Shown here: positions 6,625 through 13,712 of the stretch, in pieces
Layout: every line of letters begins with the position of its first letter
Position numbering within the stretch: the first letter of the stretch is position 1
NCBI GenBank assembly: GCA_025464645.1
Contig: JAODGF010000088.1
Location: 1-13,714, forward strand
From: Methanosarcinales archaeon
GTDB taxonomy: Archaea > Halobacteriota > Syntropharchaeia > Alkanophagales > Methanospirareceae
Direction: 5' to 3'
Length of the DNA: 13,714 bases
The notes under the pieces: model-generated
Databases searched by the model: none
The model's input: only the letters and a program-made list of their open reading frames with translations
Told to the model about the DNA's origin: nothing
Made by a program: the position numbers and the translations under genes

Positions 6625-7250
6625 TCACCTCATATATTTCCTTGCGAATGTAGCAATAAAAGCAGCCCACATAAAAGTTCCAAATATCGCCTCGAAGCTT
6701 GCCAATCCTTGATAAAATCCGGGTTTTGGATGATAACCTCCGTATCCGGGAGTAGCTGGATATATTGAACTGGGAGCTCTAAAAATCCCCAATATATACG
6801 CCTTTCCTTCTCTAAAAATTCTGTATGTCTATCTATCAGCTTCTCTAATCCTAATTTACGCATCAGCCTTTTCGCTTCTATTTCACGGTAGAAATGGTAA
6901 TCTGCCCCCTCTCTGCCACCCAATTTCTCAAAAATTGCTCCTTTTATCTTGGTTCCATTAAACCTAATGTCCCCATTTATTTTGGCTCTATAAAACCGAA
7001 CTTCCCCTTTTATCTCTGCTCTTCTGAGCCAAATGTCACCATTACTCTCTGCATATCCAAAATCAACGTCGCCACCAATTTTTATTCCAGAAAAGTCGAA
7101 TTTAAGTAATTTAACTCCTTCAAAATTAAAATCCCCCTTGCTTACTTTTTCCTTGACTTTCTCCCCTTTCAGTCTAGCTATTCTCTCAAAGTCCTCTTCA
7201 TCATTTGGACTTCTATATTTGCCTATATATTTGCATTGCATTCTCTCCAC
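6625..7250 (-). pseudogene. Pentapeptide-repeat potassium-channel gene, disrupted by deletion plus frameshift
   Basis: The first 164 codons read as the N-terminal part of an archaeal pentapeptide-repeat channel: FNFEGVKLLKFDFSG to AKINGDIRFNGTKIKGAIF (41-107), then the linker ADYHFYREIEAKRL and a segment IYWGFLELPVQYI (152-164). After that the frame turns to nonsense and stops at 6630. In another frame on the same strand (open 6625-6828) the text reads PATPGYGGYHPKPG, GLASFEAIFGTFMWAAF and IATFARKYMR, which is the pore filter (TPGYGG in place of TLGYGD, bases 6736-6753) and the inner helix of such channels. The outer helix and pore helix are missing, so a deletion near 6760-6767 probably caused the shift. 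The first codon is GTG at 7250; an ATG at 7241 is an alternative. The reading frame 6630-7250 may still make a 206-residue remnant. Confidence 0.8.
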
Positions 7251-7352
7251 GATGCATGACCCCCATTAATGTTCTCCACCGCAAAACTTCAAAATTGCCA
7301 TTCTCTCTTAGCTTGCATTTTACTTTTTATTACTGATAATTCACACTCTTAA

Positions 7353-7360
7353 TTTATAAA
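7353..7360 (-). promoter_or_regulatory. TATA-like palindrome upstream of the channel relic
   Basis: A second TTTATAAA occurs in the 168-nt gap (7251-7418) between ABCE1 and the channel relic. It lies about 100 nt before the relic's start, so it would imply a leader of roughly 70-75 nt. Nothing else gene-like is seen in this gap except the phrase at 7376-7409. Confidence 0.3.
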
Positions 7361-7375
7361 TGGCTATTCTTCTGA

Positions 7376-7409
7376 CTCTCTGTGTTCTCTGCGGGCTTAG
7401 CGGTAAACA
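7376..7409. repeat. CTCTGTGTTCTCTGCGG-type intergenic phrase
   Basis: This stretch just beyond the ABCE1 stop carries CTCTGTGTTCTCTGCGG followed by GCTTAGCGGTAAAC. It resembles the dispersed 'CTCTGCGTTCTCTGCGCCTC' type phrases found between genes in many environmental bacterial and archaeal genomes. Only one copy is in this window, so its status as a repeat rests on recollection. Confidence 0.35.
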
Positions 7410-7418
7410 AGAAAAACC

Positions 7419-9188
7419 TCACAAATAATAATACCGCCCCTTCTTCTTCTGTTCCCTGTCCTTTGCCGACCCTATCTTATTTATCCTTGGTCGAAGCGTA
7501 GATTCATCACGCCTGAAAGTCACACCTAAATCCTTCAAAAACAAATTCATTCCCTCCCGCATCCCAAAACAGCCTTTTATTTCACCTCGCACTCCGGGTT
7601 CACCGTCGAAAACCATCAATCTGTCGCTCAACAAATCTATTAAATATATGTCATGATCTACAATCAACATGGATACGCCTCTTCGTTCCGCATACCGCCT
7701 GACGGTCTTTATCAACCGCACCTTCTGCTCCACATCGAGATGCGCTGACGGCTCGTCCAGCATATATAAAGATGCATCATGGCAAAGACACGCAGCTATT
7801 GCCACGCTTTGTAATTCACCGCCACTGAGCTCCCTTATGTTCTTCCCCTCTAACTCTGATATTCCCAACGGGTCTAACACATCAATAATATCTGCTTCGC
7901 TTAATCCCCCTTTTAGCGAATAAATAAAATCCTTCACACGCATATCCAGCTCTCCCTTTATATACTGCGGCTTGTAAGAGACGGTAATGTCAAACGATAT
8001 TTGACCCGTTGTCGGCTCTATCTCACCTGCTAATACTTTCACAAACGTGCTTTTACCAATGGCATTTCTTCCCACGATGCCCAATACTTCCCTCTGCTCT
8101 ATACTACCCGGCTTTGCATCCAATACAAATCCATCGCGAGCATATTTCTTCTCAAACCCGTCATATTCGATGAAAATGCCTCTTTCTCTTAGCTTCTCCC
8201 TCGGCGGATGAGCGCTGAATTCTATTGGCTTATCGCGTATCCGAACGTTCTCCGCGTGCAAGAATCCACTCAAATATTCGTTTATTCCTCTATTCGTGCT
8301 CTTTGGCATGGTTACAACGCCATACTCCCCGGGTTCTCCATACAAGAGGTGCACGTAATCAGCAAGCATGTCGAGGATAGCGAGGTCATGTTCCACCACT
8401 ACCACTGCTCTATCTTTCAAAACATCCTTTATTCCTTTTGCTACCCCCACTCGTTGATAAATGTCCAGATAAGGCGTTATCTCGTCAAAGAAATAAAAAT
8501 CCGCATCTCTTATTATAGTAGCTATGACGGCGACTCTTTGCAGTTCGCCACCACTCAGCTCTTTTAAATCTTTCCTTAACGCTTCTTCGAGTTCAAAAGC
8601 CTTCACAAGCCGTTTTGATACTCCTGTTTCGTCTGTGCTTTCCAGTAACTCGTGAACTTTGCCCTGAAAGAATTCAGGAATTGCATCCACGTACTGCGGC
8701 TTATATGCCACCTTAACTTTCCCTTTTGACAGCTTATCGAAGTAATTCTGCAACTCCGAGCCTGCATATTTCTTTATTATCGCATCCCATCTCGCTTCTA
8801 CTTCTACTTTGCCAAGGTTTGGAACTTGCAATCCCGTTAATATTTTAATCGTCGTGCTCTTTCCTGTGCCGTTCTCACCGATTAGCCCTGTTACTTTACC
8901 GGGTTTTGGAACAGGCATTCCATAAAGGACGAACCCGTTTTTGCCATATCTGTGCGTCTCCTCTCCCTTAAGCTCCTCTGGCAAGCCTATTATAGAAATA
9001 GCAGCGAAGGGGCATTTCTTTATGCATATCCCGCATCCCTCACATAATTCCTCTGATATTACCGGTTTGCCATCGCTACCCAGGACTACCGTCTCCGTCC
9101 CTGTACGCACCATCGGGCAGTATTTTATGCATTCATACTCGCATTTCCTCGGCTGGCACTTATCCCGCTTCAATATCGCTATCCGCAT
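7419..9188 (-). CDS. abce1: Ribosome recycling ATPase ABCE1 (RNase L inhibitor homologue, RLI)
   Basis: 589 residues, full length. The N-terminal iron-sulfur domain has CQPRKCEYECIKYC (C11, C16, C20, C24) and CEGCGICIKKCP (C49, C52, C55, C59). The first nucleotide-binding domain has Walker A GENGTGKST (104-112), signature LSGGELQRVA (211-220), Walker B plus catalytic glutamate FFDEITPYLD (233-242) and switch histidine EHD (266-268). The second has Walker A GRNAIGKST (373-381), LSGGELQSVA (454-463), MLDEPSAHLD (476-485) and DHD (511-513). ABCE1 splits post-termination ribosomes with aRF1/Pelota and is essential. The second Walker A has A376 where G is usual (GPNGIGKT); K379 is retained. A TATA-like CTATATAG lies about 20 nt upstream of the ATG, rather close. 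Confidence 0.98.
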   Translation of the reverse strand: MRIAILKRDKCQPRKCEYECIKYCPMVRTGTETVVLGSDGKPVISEELCEGCGICIKKCPFAAISIIGLPEELKGEETHRYGKNGFVLYGMPVPKPGKVTGLIGENGTGKSTTIKILTGLQVPNLGKVEVEARWDAIIKKYAGSELQNYFDKLSKGKVKVAYKPQYVDAIPEFFQGKVHELLESTDETGVSKRLVKAFELEEALRKDLKELSGGELQRVAVIATIIRDADFYFFDEITPYLDIYQRVGVAKGIKDVLKDRAVVVVEHDLAILDMLADYVHLLYGEPGEYGVVTMPKSTNRGINEYLSGFLHAENVRIRDKPIEFSAHPPREKLRERGIFIEYDGFEKKYARDGFVLDAKPGSIEQREVLGIVGRNAIGKSTFVKVLAGEIEPTTGQISFDITVSYKPQYIKGELDMRVKDFIYSLKGGLSEADIIDVLDPLGISELEGKNIRELSGGELQSVAIAACLCHDASLYMLDEPSAHLDVEQKVRLIKTVRRYAERRGVSMLIVDHDIYLIDLLSDRLMVFDGEPGVRGEIKGCFGMREGMNLFLKDLGVTFRRDESTLRPRINKIGSAKDREQKKKGRYYYL

Positions 9189-9220
9189 TTTTTCTTCTAT
9201 TTATCTATATAGTTCTTCAT

Positions 9221-9246
9221 GTTTCAATTTCAGAATTAATTGAAAC
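9221..9246. repeat. Solitary palindrome with CRISPR-repeat-like ends
   Basis: Perfect 9-bp arms GTTTCAATT (9221-9229) and AATTGAAAC (9238-9246) enclose an 8-nt loop. GTTTCAAT at one end and ATTGAAAC at the other are the typical ends of many archaeal CRISPR repeats, but no second copy is present. A weaker 5-bp inverted repeat AGTTC/GAACT follows at 9255-9267. The 174-nt gap 9189-9362 holds nothing else I can recognise. Confidence 0.6.
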
Positions 9247-9362
9247 CCTCTAAAAGTTCTATGAACTAATTTTTAAATATAAAAAATGGTGAAGAAACAG
9301 TAAACCCTCTACTATTCCTCCTTACTTTTCTATTCTATTGTTCTTACAACTTTTCAGGCTGT

Positions 9363-9572
9363 CTATTCCTTCTTAAGTCTATTAAGAACTTCTTTGGCAT
9401 AGTTCGCAGTTGTTTGAGACATTGCATTATTTAAAATAGCCTCAATAGCAGGTATCCCTTTCTCGCCGTATGACGCTAAAATATCAATTATTTCCATCTT
9501 CCTCTTGACCGGGGTATCCTGCATACTTGCCACGCCTTCCATTTTCAATTTATGTATCTCTTCTTCTGACAT
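9363..9572 (-). CDS. Small hypothetical protein, possibly a single HEAT-like repeat
   Basis: 69 residues, not recognised. It is predicted to be all helical: EEEIHKLKMEGVAS, VKRKMEIIDILASYG and IPAIEAILNNAMSQTTANYAKEVLNRLKK. The pattern GIPAIEAILNNA--Q---YAKEVLNRLK is like the paired helices of HEAT/PBS-lyase repeats (xxAIPALxxALxDxxxxVRxxAxxAL). No signal peptide, membrane helix or metal motif. A TATA-like CAATATACAA (9593-9602) stands about 25 nt before the ATG, which suggests that it is transcribed on its own without a leader. It is probably a real gene, given this promoter and the protein-like composition. Confidence 0.62.
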   Translation of the reverse strand: MSEEEIHKLKMEGVASMQDTPVKRKMEIIDILASYGEKGIPAIEAILNNAMSQTTANYAKEVLNRLKKE

Positions 9573-9592
9573 TTTTGTCGCCTTTTTTTCCT

Positions 9593-9602
9593 TGTATATT
9601 GC
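9593..9602 (-). promoter_or_regulatory. TATA-like box for the small helical protein
   Basis: CAATATACAA on the minus strand is centred about 25 nt before the ATG at 9572; an A-run and AGGCGACA fill the space between. Confidence 0.4.
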
Positions 9603-9700
9603 ATTGTCAAATTGCTATAAGGTAGTTTCGCTTTTTTTATCTGGTGACACGTAAATAACAAAATCCGTAATCTTGTGGTTCTAACAATAACAAAAATGCA

Positions 9701-10516
9701 TCAAACCACCATATCCTGTATTTTGTTATACATCTCAGGCTCCAGGGCAGCAATAAGCGAAATATTTTGCGTTCTCCCTGCCTCCTCGTCCTCCAGCTCC
9801 TTACTCCTTATATCTGTGATAACTCCTCCAGCTTCTTTTAAGATCAGCGAGGCACCTGCAATGTCATAACCGTTTATTAAGCCACGCACATCTATCACTG
9901 CATCTATTACACCTTCTGCAACCAGGCATATCTCCGCTGCAATACTGCCCAGCACACGAACTACCACATTCTTAGCCTCTTTTTGAAATTTTATTAACCC
10001 TTCGGGTATCAAATTCGCACCGTAAGTGTAAATAGAGAACACTTGTTTAGTTTTACCCTTTATTTTACGAGGTAGCTTCTTTCCGTCTGCAAATGCATTC
10101 TCGCCTTTTACCGCATAATATGTCTTCCCGTAGATGGTTGCAACCACGCTCGCACGAATGTCGTCAAAAGTAACGCAGTCTATTTTCGGAGAATAAGCAA
10201 TAGAAGAGCAAAAGAAAGGGATGCCGAGAATAGCGTTTGTGGACCCGTCAATGGGGTCGAAAATAAGCGTGAATTTCGGGTCATCGCCTTTTGGGAACAC
10301 ATGGTCGCCTAATTCTTCTGATATTATCCTCGCACACAGATTGCGACCAGCTAATGCTTTCTCTAATGCCTTTTCCGCAAACATGTCTATTTTTCTCGTT
10401 ACATCGCGCTCCCTTCTTACTATTACCTCGCCATAGTCTATGGTTTCAGAAATGTACGTTCTTATAGAATCCCTTATCTCTAACGAAATCTCTAACAGTT
10501 CTTTTATTCCTTTCAT
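9701..10516 (-). CDS. Inositol-monophosphatase-family protein (archaeal IMPase / fructose-1,6-bisphosphatase)
   Basis: 271 residues, normal length for archaeal IMPase/FBPase. The metal-binding motifs are present in order: ISEELG (65-70, E67/E68), FDPIDGSTN (86-94, with D87 and D90) and the C-terminal RGLINGYDIAGASLILKEAGG (211-231, D218). These Li+-sensitive Mg2+-dependent phosphatases hydrolyse inositol-1-phosphate and, in archaea, often fructose-1,6-bisphosphate; the sequence does not tell which. The gene is divergent from the MinD-like ATPase with only 44 nt between the start codons, so their promoters overlap. Confidence 0.92.
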   Translation of the reverse strand: MKGIKELLEISLEIRDSIRTYISETIDYGEVIVRRERDVTRKIDMFAEKALEKALAGRNLCARIISEELGDHVFPKGDDPKFTLIFDPIDGSTNAILGIPFFCSSIAYSPKIDCVTFDDIRASVVATIYGKTYYAVKGENAFADGKKLPRKIKGKTKQVFSIYTYGANLIPEGLIKFQKEAKNVVVRVLGSIAAEICLVAEGVIDAVIDVRGLINGYDIAGASLILKEAGGVITDIRSKELEDEEAGRTQNISLIAALEPEMYNKIQDMVV

Positions 10517-10528
10517 TTTCTTATATTA

Positions 10529-10552
10529 ATATTATAAATGAAGTCTATAATA
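10529..10552. promoter_or_regulatory. Divergent promoter between IMPase and MinD-like genes
   Basis: The 44-nt gap is almost pure A/T. ATTATAAAT (10531-10539) lies about 26 nt before the plus-strand ATG at 10561; on the minus strand TATTATAG (10545-10552) lies about 32 nt before the ATG at 10516. Both would give leaderless or near-leaderless mRNAs, and TBP could occupy only one at a time. Confidence 0.5.
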
Positions 10553-10560
10553 TTTAGAAG

Positions 10561-11436
10561 ATGTTGAGAGAACTAACGGTTATTAGTGGAAAAGGAGGCA
10601 CGGGGAAAACGACTCTTGTGGCTTCTTTCGCCGCACTCGCAGAGAAAAAAGTCATTGCAGACTGCGATGTGGACGCACCAGACCTCCATCTGCTGCTGCA
10701 TCCAGAAATCATGGAGCAGGAGGAGTTCAAAGGGCTGAAAGTTGCCATTATGGATAAGACGCTCTGTACCGAGTGCGGTATATGCAAAGAAACATGCAGG
10801 TTCAATGCAATCACGATGACCGAAGAATCAGGTTATGCGGTCAATCCCGCACGTTGTGAGGGCTGCGGCGCTTGTGTGTTTTCATGCCCGCAGGATGCAC
10901 TTACGTTGAAAGAACGTGTTTCTGGGCATGCCTTTGTATCAAGGACAAACTATGGCACAATGGCGCATGCGGAGCTGAATATCGCGGAAGAAACGTCTGG
11001 AAAACTGGTCACAGTTGTTAGAAATCGCGCACAGCAGGTTGCAGAAAAGGAAAATTGTGAACTCATTCTGATTGACGGAGCGCCAGGCATCGGCTGTCCG
11101 GTAATTGCATCCTTGACTGGCGTGGACCTTGCACTCATCGTTACCGAGCCCACGATGTCTGGACTACATGACCTCGAACGAATCCTGGAGGTGACCAGAC
11201 ATTTTGGAATTCCTTCAACCGTCTGTATCAACAAATACGACATTAATGAGAAGAACAGCAAAAGAATTACCGAGTTCTGCCGGCAGCGCGGAATAGAAGT
11301 GGTTGGATACATTCCTTACGATCCCGTGGTCACCCAGGCAATGGTTGCAGGTTTGCCTGTGGTTGAATTCGCCAGTGGGGTGGTATCGAATGCGATAAGG
11401 GAGGTGTGGAGGGGTATAAGTGGTAGAAGATCTTAA
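10561..11436 (+). CDS. MinD-superfamily P-loop ATPase with inserted 2[4Fe-4S] ferredoxin domain (COG1149 type)
   Basis: 291 residues. The deviant Walker A GKGGTGKTT (10-18) carries the signature lysine of the MinD/ParA/NifH class, with DCDVDAPDLH (34-43) as the switch region and LILIDGAPGIG as the Walker B-like part. Inserted after about residue 68 are two ferredoxin motifs, CTECGICKETC (C69, C72, C75, C79) and CEGCGACVFSC (C99, C102, C105, C109). Such proteins are frequent in methanogens and sulfate reducers and are thought to help iron-sulfur or redox-complex maturation, but their task is not settled. They often occur as two adjacent paralogues; only one is here. No Shine-Dalgarno precedes the ATG, consistent with a leaderless mRNA. 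Confidence 0.92.
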   Translation: MLRELTVISGKGGTGKTTLVASFAALAEKKVIADCDVDAPDLHLLLHPEIMEQEEFKGLKVAIMDKTLCTECGICKETCRFNAITMTEESGYAVNPARCEGCGACVFSCPQDALTLKERVSGHAFVSRTNYGTMAHAELNIAEETSGKLVTVVRNRAQQVAEKENCELILIDGAPGIGCPVIASLTGVDLALIVTEPTMSGLHDLERILEVTRHFGIPSTVCINKYDINEKNSKRITEFCRQRGIEVVGYIPYDPVVTQAMVAGLPVVEFASGVVSNAIREVWRGISGRRS

Positions 11437-11509
11437 TTACCAAATAGAACTGCCTGTAATTATCATCACTCTACAATTCTACTACCGGATATACCCTGAC
11501 CATAAACGG

Positions 11510-11938
11510 TTAAACGATTTCTACGAGCTGGATATCAAAAGTCAGGTCTTTCCCAGCCAAAGGATGGTTGGCATCCACCGTCACGCTCGATTCGGAGACA
11601 TCGATCACCGTGACTACAATTGTTTGACCATCCGGTTGACGGCTTTGTAACTGCTGACCGACCTCAGGTATAAAGCCCGCCGGCAATTGGTTCCGATCTA
11701 CCACCGCCACCAATTCCTCACGGCGTGGACCATACGCTTCATCCCTTGGGACCTTGATGGTTTTCGATTCGCCTGGGTTCATCCCGACCACAGCCTGTTC
11801 AAAACCCGGGATTATCTGACCCTCGCCTATTTTAAATTGCAGAGGGTCGCGATCAGCGGAAGTATCAAATACCGTGCCATCCTCCAATTTGCCCGTATAA
11901 TGGACTTTAACAATATCACCAAGTTTTGCCTGTGCCAT
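11510..11938 (-). CDS. FKBP-type peptidyl-prolyl cis-trans isomerase (SlyD-like), bacterial in appearance
   Basis: 142 residues from the ATG at 11938. FKBP core: VKVHYTGKLEDGTVFDTS (10-27, Y14 and D25 in the active-site pocket), IGEGQIIPGFEQAVVGMNPGE (37-57) and DEAYGPR (66-72); then an insert-in-flap domain (about 73-123) and HPLAGKDLTFDIQLVEI (125-141) closing the barrel. It catalyses prolyl isomerisation and acts as a chaperone; no His-rich nickel tail. The ATG at 11938 has GAGGAG about 7 nt upstream and matches the usual family start MAQAK. An in-frame ATG at 11971 also has GAGGT 5 nt upstream and would add the charged MIEKRKQEEKK, so a 153-residue form is possible. The close likeness to bacterial sequences, and the two Shine-Dalgarno sites, suggest acquisition from bacteria. 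Confidence 0.93.
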   Translation of the reverse strand: MAQAKLGDIVKVHYTGKLEDGTVFDTSADRDPLQFKIGEGQIIPGFEQAVVGMNPGESKTIKVPRDEAYGPRREELVAVVDRNQLPAGFIPEVGQQLQSRQPDGQTIVVTVIDVSESSVTVDANHPLAGKDLTFDIQLVEIV

Positions 11939-12007
11939 TTTTTTCTCCTCTTGTTTTCTTTTCTCAATCATTTTTTACCTCTTGACTTTTACTTATAATA
12001 GTAGGAG

Positions 12008-12020
12008 TATATAAATAACC
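12008..12020 (-). promoter_or_regulatory. TATA box for the FKBP gene
   Basis: TTATTTATATACT on the minus strand contains the near-consensus TTTATATA. It would place a start near 11985, about 14 nt before the first ATG and 47 nt before the second. A second, weaker TATTATAAG lies at about 11990-12000. Confidence 0.5.
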
Positions 12021-12063
12021 TGCGGATTTTTGCAATGCTTTGGAAGAGGTCTAAGAAATGTTT

Positions 12064-12528
12064 TCAGTGCATCAACCGTCCAAATAAGCTGTTCAGACCT
12101 CTTCTGCGCCGGTTAGCCACCATCTCTTCCCACTCTTCTACGGCTTTTGCCTCTTTGTCGCCCGTATAACCTGCTTCGGATTTCTCCTTCAGTCTTGCCA
12201 ATTCGCTCGCATCCAACCACGCACCATTACAGTTAAGGCAGACGTCTATCTCTACATCTTCTGCATATTCTAAGTCCATCAACCAGCCGCAGCGAGGGCA
12301 TACCAGTTCGCTCTTACTCTGCGTGCCGACATGCTGTGTCAGATAATCGGCGAGTTTTCGGTCTCCAAGTACCTTTTTGAGTTCGTTATTGTCAAACCAT
12401 ACACCCAGACATTTGGGGCAGACATCTATGATAACATTGGGACCCAGCACATTCACTTCCTCCTTCTTCATCGCTACCCAGCATCTCGGGCATTCTAAGG
12501 TTTTGTCCTTCTGTTTCTTGCTTTGCAT
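12064..12528 (-). CDS. Protein with two zf-TFIIB zinc-ribbon domains
   Basis: 154 residues. Two copies of the same zinc ribbon: CPRC (13-16) with CPKCLGVWFDNNEL (37-50), and CPRC (77-80) with CLNCNGAWLDASEL (97-110). The C-x2-C, about 20 residues, C-x2-C-x-G-x-W-x-D-x-x-E-L pattern is that of the zf-TFIIB family, small zinc proteins of unknown role despite the name. Both copies keep all four cysteines and the W-D-EL tail, so the protein looks intact. The C-terminus is basic (NRRRRGLNSLFGRLMH). TATTTATTA (about 12551-12560) lies roughly 28 nt before the ATG, suggesting separate leaderless transcription despite the short gap to the upstream gene. Confidence 0.88.
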   Translation of the reverse strand: MQSKKQKDKTLECPRCWVAMKKEEVNVLGPNVIIDVCPKCLGVWFDNNELKKVLGDRKLADYLTQHVGTQSKSELVCPRCGWLMDLEYAEDVEIDVCLNCNGAWLDASELARLKEKSEAGYTGDKEAKAVEEWEEMVANRRRRGLNSLFGRLMH

Positions 12529-12549
12529 ACATTATAATAGCACACTGCA

Positions 12550-12561
12550 TTAATAAATAAG
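12550..12561 (-). promoter_or_regulatory. TATA-like box for the zf-TFIIB gene
   Basis: CTTATTTATTA on the minus strand is about 28 nt before the ATG at 12528 and just past the stop of the GXGXG gene. Confidence 0.42.
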
Positions 12562-12574
12562 ATTAACAAAGAAC

Positions 12575-13489
12575 TCAAACCTCATACCTTCCATAATTCA
12601 GTGTAATCATACCTGAGAGTCCGAACTCAGCAAGCAACGCTAAATCTTCCTTTTCAAGTGCTTTTTCCTTAACCGGCGGAACTGGCTTTGTCCTTCTGCA
12701 AATTATCCTGCCACCGGTTATTTTTGCACCTACAAAGCCTTTACAATTACCCTTTACGAATACAAGCCCTTTTCTCATCTCCACACCTAAGAATTCGGCT
12801 GCATCGCCCAGTATTACAACTTTACCGCCAGAGAGCAAAGCAGCAGCGTTCATCCCCGCGTTTCCATCTACCAATACTAAACCTTTCCGCATCAATATGC
12901 CTGCGCTTATCCCAACGTCTCCTTTTACATGCACCTTTGCCGCTCTCCTGCAACGAGCAGCAAGTGTGCTTCTCAAAATTCCGTCTTTAAGAAGCAGCTC
13001 ATCTTCTTTGAACTCGTTTGGCTCAAGTATGTATCCCCTTTCTATTTCCTCTATATGGTGCAAGAGCCAGGTAATCGAAACAAATTTCTTGTAGCCGTCC
13101 AAATCGGACTTTACCTGTATGACATTGCCAACAGGTTCTTCAACTTCGCCCTTAACATAAATAGCACCTGAAAGCATGCTCATTCCAAGATAGGAGCCTG
13201 CATTGCCATCTACTATTATAGACCCTACTTCAGGCAATTCCCTTCCACTGCCACCGAAATAAACGAGGGCGACACCCAGGCTGGAGCCAAGCCTCTTGCC
13301 CACGTCTCCTTTAATATGCACGTCTTCGCCGTTCTTCAACGCCTCAACCACGTCTTCATACGAGTAACTCGTGCCGCATTGAGAGGGAATTGTATCTGTC
13401 GGATTGAGTTTTGTTCCTCTGTGCTGCCAGAAGAAGTTGTAAGTGAAATCGGCGACACAGTCTTGAGGCGAACTTAGTTTTAGCTTCAT
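12575..13489 (-). CDS. GXGXG beta-helix protein related to FwdC / glutamate synthase domain 3, function unknown
   Basis: 304 residues. Repeating turns of the GXGXG right-handed beta-helix are clear: VHIKGDVGKRLGSS, IIVDGNAGSYLGMSMLSG, IYVKGEVEEPVGN, then VHVKGDVGISAGILMRKG, VLVDGNAGMNAAALLSGG, VVILGDAAEFLGVEMRKG and VFVKGNCKGFVGAKITGG. The two blocks are split by a charged insert at about 130-190 (LLHHIEEIERGYILEPNEF and following). The same fold makes the C subunit of formylmethanofuran dehydrogenase and the C-terminal part of glutamate synthase, where it is a scaffold rather than a catalyst. The N-terminus does not look like FwdC and no Fwd or Glt partner gene is nearby, so this is an orphan paralogue. 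It follows a 59-residue ORF by 1 nt. Confidence 0.8.
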   Translation of the reverse strand: MKLKLSSPQDCVADFTYNFFWQHRGTKLNPTDTIPSQCGTSYSYEDVVEALKNGEDVHIKGDVGKRLGSSLGVALVYFGGSGRELPEVGSIIVDGNAGSYLGMSMLSGAIYVKGEVEEPVGNVIQVKSDLDGYKKFVSITWLLHHIEEIERGYILEPNEFKEDELLLKDGILRSTLAARCRRAAKVHVKGDVGISAGILMRKGLVLVDGNAGMNAAALLSGGKVVILGDAAEFLGVEMRKGLVFVKGNCKGFVGAKITGGRIICRRTKPVPPVKEKALEKEDLALLAEFGLSGMITLNYGRYEV

Positions 13490-13490
13490 T

Positions 13491-13670
13491 CTATTCCACT
13501 TTCTCCCGCTCTGGTAATCCCTTATCTAACAGTAAGGTTATCGCTTCATCGCTGTTATCAAGCCACTGATAAGGCGAGATATAGACATAATAAGCGAAGG
13601 GATAAAAGATAGCGCCTTCGGGGATGGTTTCCCTTTCGCCATCCGCAGTTTCGACCCTAAAGAGGTTCAT
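13491..13670 (-). CDS. Small hypothetical protein upstream of the GXGXG gene
   Basis: 59 residues, starting MNLFRVETADGERETIPEG and going on with AIFYPFAYYVYISPYQW and LDNSDEAITLLLDKGLPE. I do not recognise it. It is acidic at both ends with an aromatic centre (six Tyr, three Phe and one Trp in all or nearly all of the middle third), no cysteines, and no long hydrophobic helix. Support for being real: a strong TATA box about 37 nt upstream, a stop only 1 nt before the ATG of the GXGXG gene, and a sensible amino-acid composition. It is likely the first gene of a two-gene operon and may be a partner of the beta-helix protein. The start has no clear Shine-Dalgarno. Confidence 0.65.
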   Translation of the reverse strand: MNLFRVETADGERETIPEGAIFYPFAYYVYISPYQWLDNSDEAITLLLDKGLPEREKVE

Positions 13671-13702
13671 TAGGATATGGTTTTACAACACAAAGGAATA
13701 GT

Positions 13703-13712
13703 TATTTATATA
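13703..13712 (-). promoter_or_regulatory. Strong TATA box for the 59-residue ORF / GXGXG operon
   Basis: TATATAAATA on the minus strand, centred about 37 nt before the ATG at 13670, implies a leader of roughly 10 nt. It is the best TATA match in the window; the factor-B recognition bases lie at the window edge. Confidence 0.6.

Noticed and set aside
9221..9267. CRISPR array
   Set aside because: Only one repeat-like palindrome is present, with no spaced second copy and no cas gene.
11420..11650. Plus-strand open frame after the MinD-like gene
   Set aside because: Its second half is antisense to the FKBP gene and its translation has no recognisable pattern.
12034..12168. Plus-strand ORF of 44 codons with a CxxC, about 20 nt after a TATAAATA
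   Set aside because: It is antisense to the end of the zf-TFIIB gene, and the TATA box is better explained as the FKBP promoter on the other strand.
12575..13489. True formylmethanofuran dehydrogenase subunit C
   Set aside because: The N-terminus and the long central insert do not fit FwdC, and no other Fwd subunit is nearby; only the shared beta-helix fold can be supported.
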